Source of the DNA: Lonepinella koalarum
GTDB taxonomy: Bacteria > Pseudomonadota > Gammaproteobacteria > Enterobacterales > Pasteurellaceae
Direction of reading: 5' to 3'
DNA length: 64,000 bases
Assembly (NCBI RefSeq): GCF_004565475.1
Contig: NZ_SRHX01000001.1
Coordinates: 489,480 to 553,479, forward strand
The position numbers and the translations under genes are program-made. This document shows positions 60,470 to 64,000 of this stretch, piece after piece (the stretch's first letter is position 1; the number at the start of each line of letters is the position of its first letter). The notes below the pieces were generated by a model, which ran no database searches, had not been told where the DNA came from, and was given only the letters and a program-made list of their open reading frames with translations.

Positions 60470-62553
60470 TGATGAGCTTGCAATTGCTTGATGCTGTTCC
60501 ACTTACTACCTTATCGGGTGTTGGAACAGCAGTTTCTATCAAATTAAGCCGTCTTGGGATCAATAATTTACAGGATCTGTTATTTCATTTACCCACTCGT
60601 TATGAAGATCGCACCCACATTACCCCCATTGCCGATCTTCGCCCTGAACAATATGCGACTATTGAAGGCGTGGTGCAAACTTGCGAGGTGCAGTTTGGTC
60701 GCCGTCCTATTTTAACCGTAATCCTATCAGACGGTACATCTAAAATCATGTTGCGTTTTTTCAATTTCAACGCTGGAATGAAAAACAGCTTTCAACTGGG
60801 TAGCCGTGTCAAAGCCTTTGGCGAAGTGAAACGTGGGCGGTTTATGGCTGAAATTCATCATCCCGAATACCAGATTATTCGAGATAATCAGCCGTTGCAA
60901 TTAGATGAAACACTTACGCCGATTTATGCCACGACTGAAGGGCTAAAACAAACTTCCTTACGTAAACTCACTGATCAAGCTCTTGAATTATTGGATAAAA
61001 TTCAAATTGTTGAGATTTTGCCTAATGAATTTAATCCTAATCCTTTTAGTTTAAAAGATGCCATTCGCTTTTTACATCGTCCACCGCCGGATATTTCGTT
61101 AGAAATGCTAGAAAAGGGGCAACACCCAGCCCAAGTGCGATTAATTTTTGAAGAATTATTGGCGCATAATTTGGCAATGCAAAAAGTCCGTTTGGGGACG
61201 CAACAACATTATGCTTTGCCGTTGCACTATTATACCGATTTAAAACAACGATTTTTAGCACAATTACCGTTTCAGCCGACTAACGCTCAACAGCGAGTGA
61301 CGGCGGATATTGAACAAGATTTAGCCTTAGATCACCCCATGATGCGATTAGTGCAAGGCGATGTAGGATCGGGCAAAACCTTAGTGGCAGCTCTTGCTGC
61401 TTTGTTGGCAATTGATAATGGTAAACAGGTAGCGTTAATGGCACCCACAGAAATCTTAGCCGAACAACACGCCCAAAATTTCCGCCGTTGGTTTGAACCG
61501 TTAGGTATTGAAGTGGGTTGGTTAGCCGGCAAGGTGAAAGGCAAAGCTCGCACTGCAGAACTTGAGAAAATCCAAACAGGGGTGGTGCAAATGGTGGTGG
61601 GAACGCACGCTTTATTTCAACAGGATGTAGAATTTGCCAACTTAGCCTTAGTAATTATTGATGAACAACATCGTTTCGGCGTGCATCAACGCCTAATGTT
61701 GCGAGAAAAAGGCGAAAAAGCGGGCTTTTATCCGCACCAGTTAATTATGACGGCGACCCCGATTCCGAGAACGCTGGCAATGACGGTGTATGCGGATCTT
61801 GACACCTCCATTATTGACGAACTGCCCCCAGGGAGAACGCCAATTACCACGGTCGTGATGTCCGAAGAACGCCGAGCGGAAATTGTGGCACGGGTGCATC
61901 ATGCCTGTACGGCAGAAAAACGCCAAGCCTATTGGGTCTGTACCCTGATTGATGAAAGCGAAGTATTAGAAGCCCAAGCAGCCGAAGCCATTGCGGAAGA
62001 TTTGCGGAATGCCTTGCCACAATTGCGTATTGGCTTAGTGCACGGACGCTTAAAACCAGCGGAAAAACAAGGGATTATGCAATCGTTCAAAGAGGCGGAA
62101 TTGGATTTGTTGGTGGCAACCACGGTGATTGAAGTGGGGGTAGATGTCCCCAATGCGAGTCTGATGATTATTGAAAATGCCGAACGTTTGGGATTGTCGC
62201 AGTTGCACCAATTGCGTGGGCGAGTGGGGCGTGGTAGCACCGCTTCGTTTTGCGTGCTAATGTATAAACCGCCGTTGGGCAAAATTTCGCAAAAACGCCT
62301 GCAAGTGTTGCGAGATAGCCAAGATGGCTTTGTGATTTCCGAACGTGATCTAGAAATTAGGGGGCCGGGGGAAGTGCTAGGCACTAAACAAACCGGTGTA
62401 GCGGAATTTAAAGTAGCCAATTTAATGCGAGATCGCAAGATGATCCCGACGGTGCAACATTATGCCAAACAACTGATTGTGAAATACCCCGATGTGGCAG
62501 ATGCCTTGATTAAACGCTGGTTAAATAATAAAGAAATATATAGTAACGCTTAA
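60469..62553 (+). CDS. recG: ATP-dependent DNA helicase RecG
   Basis: 694 residues. N-terminal wedge/OB domain (LSGVGTAVSIKLSRLGI). Helicase motifs include GDVGSGKT, then DEQHRFGV, MTATPIPRTL and the C-terminal GRVGRG. It remodels stalled forks and recombination intermediates. Its ATG overlaps the spoT stop by one base; the next ATG is immediately after. trmH, which sits between spoT and recG in E. coli, is absent. Confidence 0.96.
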   Translation: MMSLQLLDAVPLTTLSGVGTAVSIKLSRLGINNLQDLLFHLPTRYEDRTHITPIADLRPEQYATIEGVVQTCEVQFGRRPILTVILSDGTSKIMLRFFNFNAGMKNSFQLGSRVKAFGEVKRGRFMAEIHHPEYQIIRDNQPLQLDETLTPIYATTEGLKQTSLRKLTDQALELLDKIQIVEILPNEFNPNPFSLKDAIRFLHRPPPDISLEMLEKGQHPAQVRLIFEELLAHNLAMQKVRLGTQQHYALPLHYYTDLKQRFLAQLPFQPTNAQQRVTADIEQDLALDHPMMRLVQGDVGSGKTLVAALAALLAIDNGKQVALMAPTEILAEQHAQNFRRWFEPLGIEVGWLAGKVKGKARTAELEKIQTGVVQMVVGTHALFQQDVEFANLALVIIDEQHRFGVHQRLMLREKGEKAGFYPHQLIMTATPIPRTLAMTVYADLDTSIIDELPPGRTPITTVVMSEERRAEIVARVHHACTAEKRQAYWVCTLIDESEVLEAQAAEAIAEDLRNALPQLRIGLVHGRLKPAEKQGIMQSFKEAELDLLVATTVIEVGVDVPNASLMIIENAERLGLSQLHQLRGRVGRGSTASFCVLMYKPPLGKISQKRLQVLRDSQDGFVISERDLEIRGPGEVLGTKQTGVAEFKVANLMRDRKMIPTVQHYAKQLIVKYPDVADALIKRWLNNKEIYSNA

Positions 62554-62579
62554 AGTGCGGTGCTTTTTGAGGCGATTTT

Positions 62580-63359
62580 ATGACAACGATACTTTTATAT
62601 GATTCAGGCATGGGTGGTTTAACTATCTATGATGCCGTGCGTGAGCGTTTTCCCAATGCACGCTATTTGTATTGCTTGGACAACGCCTTTTTTCCCTATT
62701 CGGAAAAATCCACGCCCTTATTAATTGAGCGTGCGGAAAAAATCGTGGGGAGATTAGCCGAGCAATTTACCATTGATATGGCTGTGGTGGCGTGCAATAC
62801 TGCCAGCACAGTGGTATTGCCAGCCTTACGAGCCAAATTTGCTTTTCCCGTGGTAGGAACAGTGCCTGCTATCAAGCCTGCTGCCAAATTATCGCAAACA
62901 AAAGTCATTGGCTTATTGGCGACCAAAGGCACGGTAGAGCGAGCTTATGTAAAAGAGCTGATTGAAAAATATGCTCAGGATTGCATCGTAGAAAAAATCG
63001 GTTCAACGGCGTTGGTGGAAATGGCAGAGCAAAAGCAGCAAACGGGCAAATTGGATTTAGCCCGTTTAGCCAATGAAATAAAACCTTGGCAAAAAAACAC
63101 CGCACTTGATACGGTGATTTTAGGTTGTACGCATTTTCCTTTGGTGAAAGAGGAATTACAGCAATTATTACCGCAAGTGAAATACTTCGTTGATCCCGCA
63201 GAAGGCATAGCCAATCGCGTAGCGAGTTTATTGCCTGATGTAGATGATGAACAAGCTGAAAATTTAGCCTTTTGCACCCAAAGACCAATAGATTTTGAAC
63301 AGAAAGAAAAGGTGTTAAAGGATTGGGGTTTTAGTCGTCTTATACAGCTTGACGTTTAA
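62580..63359 (+). CDS. murI: glutamate racemase
   Basis: 259 residues. It has the first catalytic Cys in VVACNTASTVVLPAL and the second in ILGCTHFPLVKEEL, with DSGMGGLTIYDAV. It supplies D-glutamate for peptidoglycan. It is 26 nt after recG, with a USS between. The rRNA operon follows downstream. Confidence 0.94.
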   Translation: MTTILLYDSGMGGLTIYDAVRERFPNARYLYCLDNAFFPYSEKSTPLLIERAEKIVGRLAEQFTIDMAVVACNTASTVVLPALRAKFAFPVVGTVPAIKPAAKLSQTKVIGLLATKGTVERAYVKELIEKYAQDCIVEKIGSTALVEMAEQKQQTGKLDLARLANEIKPWQKNTALDTVILGCTHFPLVKEELQQLLPQVKYFVDPAEGIANRVASLLPDVDDEQAENLAFCTQRPIDFEQKEKVLKDWGFSRLIQLDV

Positions 63360-63405
63360 AATATAAACACTCAAACAAGATTTTACATTTTTTGCAAAAA
63401 AACAC

Positions 63406-63433
63406 TTGCAAAGGATTCTAAGATCTCTATAAT
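63406..63433 (+). promoter_or_regulatory. rrn promoter
   Basis: TTGCAA (63406-63411), a 16-nt spacer and TATAAT (63428-63433), with a GC-rich ACGCCCC discriminator as in stringently controlled rRNA promoters. No second promoter is obvious. Confidence 0.85.
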
Positions 63434-63664
63434 ACGCCCCACACAACGACACGCTGTTGTGAAAATTGAAAATCAAACAGTGTGTCGTTTTATTTTCGCT
63501 TTAAAATAGCGATTTGTTCTTTAAAAATTTATCAGACAATCTGTGTGGGCACTTGTTGATTGATTTCGGTTTAAAAAATTTTAAAAACTTGAAGTCTTAA
63601 TAGGTGCTTAACTTAAAATTCATTAAATGATTTGAAGCAAGCAGTTTATTGAGCGATCGAACTT
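63434..63664 (+). promoter_or_regulatory. rrn leader with boxB-like hairpin and boxA
   Basis: A long hairpin pairs ACGACACGCTGTT (63447 on) with AAACAGTGTGTCGT (to 63490). TGTTCTTTAAAAA (63515-63527) followed by TTTATCAGACAATCTGTGTG is a near copy of the E. coli boxA region used for antitermination. The rest of the 231 nt to the 16S start shows no gene. Confidence 0.8.
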
Positions 63665-64000
63665 AAATTGAAGAGTTTGATCATGGCTCAGATTGAACGC
63701 TGGCGGCAGGCTTAACACATGCAAGTCGAACGGTAGCAGAAGAAAACTTGTTTTCTTGCTGACGAGTGGCGGACGGGTGAGTAATGCTTGGGAATCTGGC
63801 TTATGGAGGGGGATAACTACGGGAAACTGTAGCTAATACCGCGTAATATCGAAAGATTAAAGTATGGGATCGTAAGACCATATGCCATAAGATGAGCCCA
63901 AGTGGGATTAGGTAGTTGGTGGGGTAAAGGCCTACCAAGCCGACGATCTCTAGCTGGTCTGAGAGGATGACCAGCCACACTGGAACTGAGACACGGTCCA
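63665..64000 (+). rRNA. rrs: 16S ribosomal RNA, 5' part
   Basis: Begins AAATTGAAGAGTTTGATC, with GCTCAGATTGAACGCTGGCGG following and later GACGAGTGGCGGACGGGTGAG. The sequence resembles gammaproteobacterial 16S, and the surrounding genes place it in Pasteurellaceae. It continues beyond the window, with 336 nt visible. Confidence 0.97.

Overview
The window is about 64 kb of a Pasteurellaceae chromosome of the Haemophilus/Pasteurella/Aggregatibacter type. The main evidence is the 9-mer DNA uptake signal AAGTGCGGT / ACCGCACTT, which I find roughly 25 times, often as an inverted pair acting as a terminator. The AT-rich codon usage, the H. influenzae-like gene orders (coaBC-dut-slmA-yheU-crp, gmk-rpoZ-spoT-recG-murI) and the 16S rRNA start at the right edge agree. 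The species cannot be fixed from this sequence alone.

Layout. 1-17.6 kb is core: a partial DNA methyltransferase, a SAM methyltransferase, the crp/yheU/slmA/dut/coaBC strip on the minus strand, radC, rpmB-rpmG, mutM, metJ, a Kef-type antiporter, rph-pyrE, yicC, ygfZ, a secreted esterase with a Sel1 lipoprotein, pyrG and eno. 17.7-22.7 kb holds an amino-acid ABC permease and binding protein without an ATPase, an iron-type alcohol dehydrogenase, OsmC, a DUF2251-like protein and glutathione reductase. 22.7-28.2 kb has a GT9 glycosyltransferase, a decayed IS607 element and rpsP-rimM-trmD-rplS. 28.4-39.2 kb has sdaC-sdaA (serine uptake and deamination), an esterase, a transglutaminase-like protein with MerT/MerP-like proteins, an acyl-CoA synthetase, ung, yaaA, a lipoprotein and pfkA.

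39.2-50.4 kb is the accessory part. It contains a preQ1 riboswitch with no gene behind it, higBA, the only intact IS607 copy (serine recombinase TnpA plus the RNA-guided-nuclease relative TnpB), a short Sel1 gene, a second preQ1 riboswitch driving queC-queD-queE, a DASS anion transporter, two paralogous TbpB-like surface lipoproteins with matching iron-box leaders, a third IS607 copy reduced to a TnpA-TnpB fusion, and an IS200/IS605-type remnant that looks like an orphan omega-RNA/PATE. 50.4-56.3 kb is a Pho-box-driven pstSCAB-phoBR operon without phoU. Then come gapA (minus strand), gmk-rpoZ-spoT-recG-murI and the start of an rrn operon.

The most unusual items are: three IS607 copies at different stages of decay with precise GG-core junctions, one of which splits a terminator whose intact form survives beside the paralogous gene; a 75-nt palindromic cassette inserted in frame inside a lipoprotein signal peptide; an orphan preQ1 riboswitch that forms a direct repeat with the queC riboswitch around higBA/IS607; a GC-rich, codon-shifted patch in phoR; a shortened SpoT; and a 110-nt palindrome-bounded repeat family. 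Family assignments come from recognition of motifs in the translated sequence. No database search was run.
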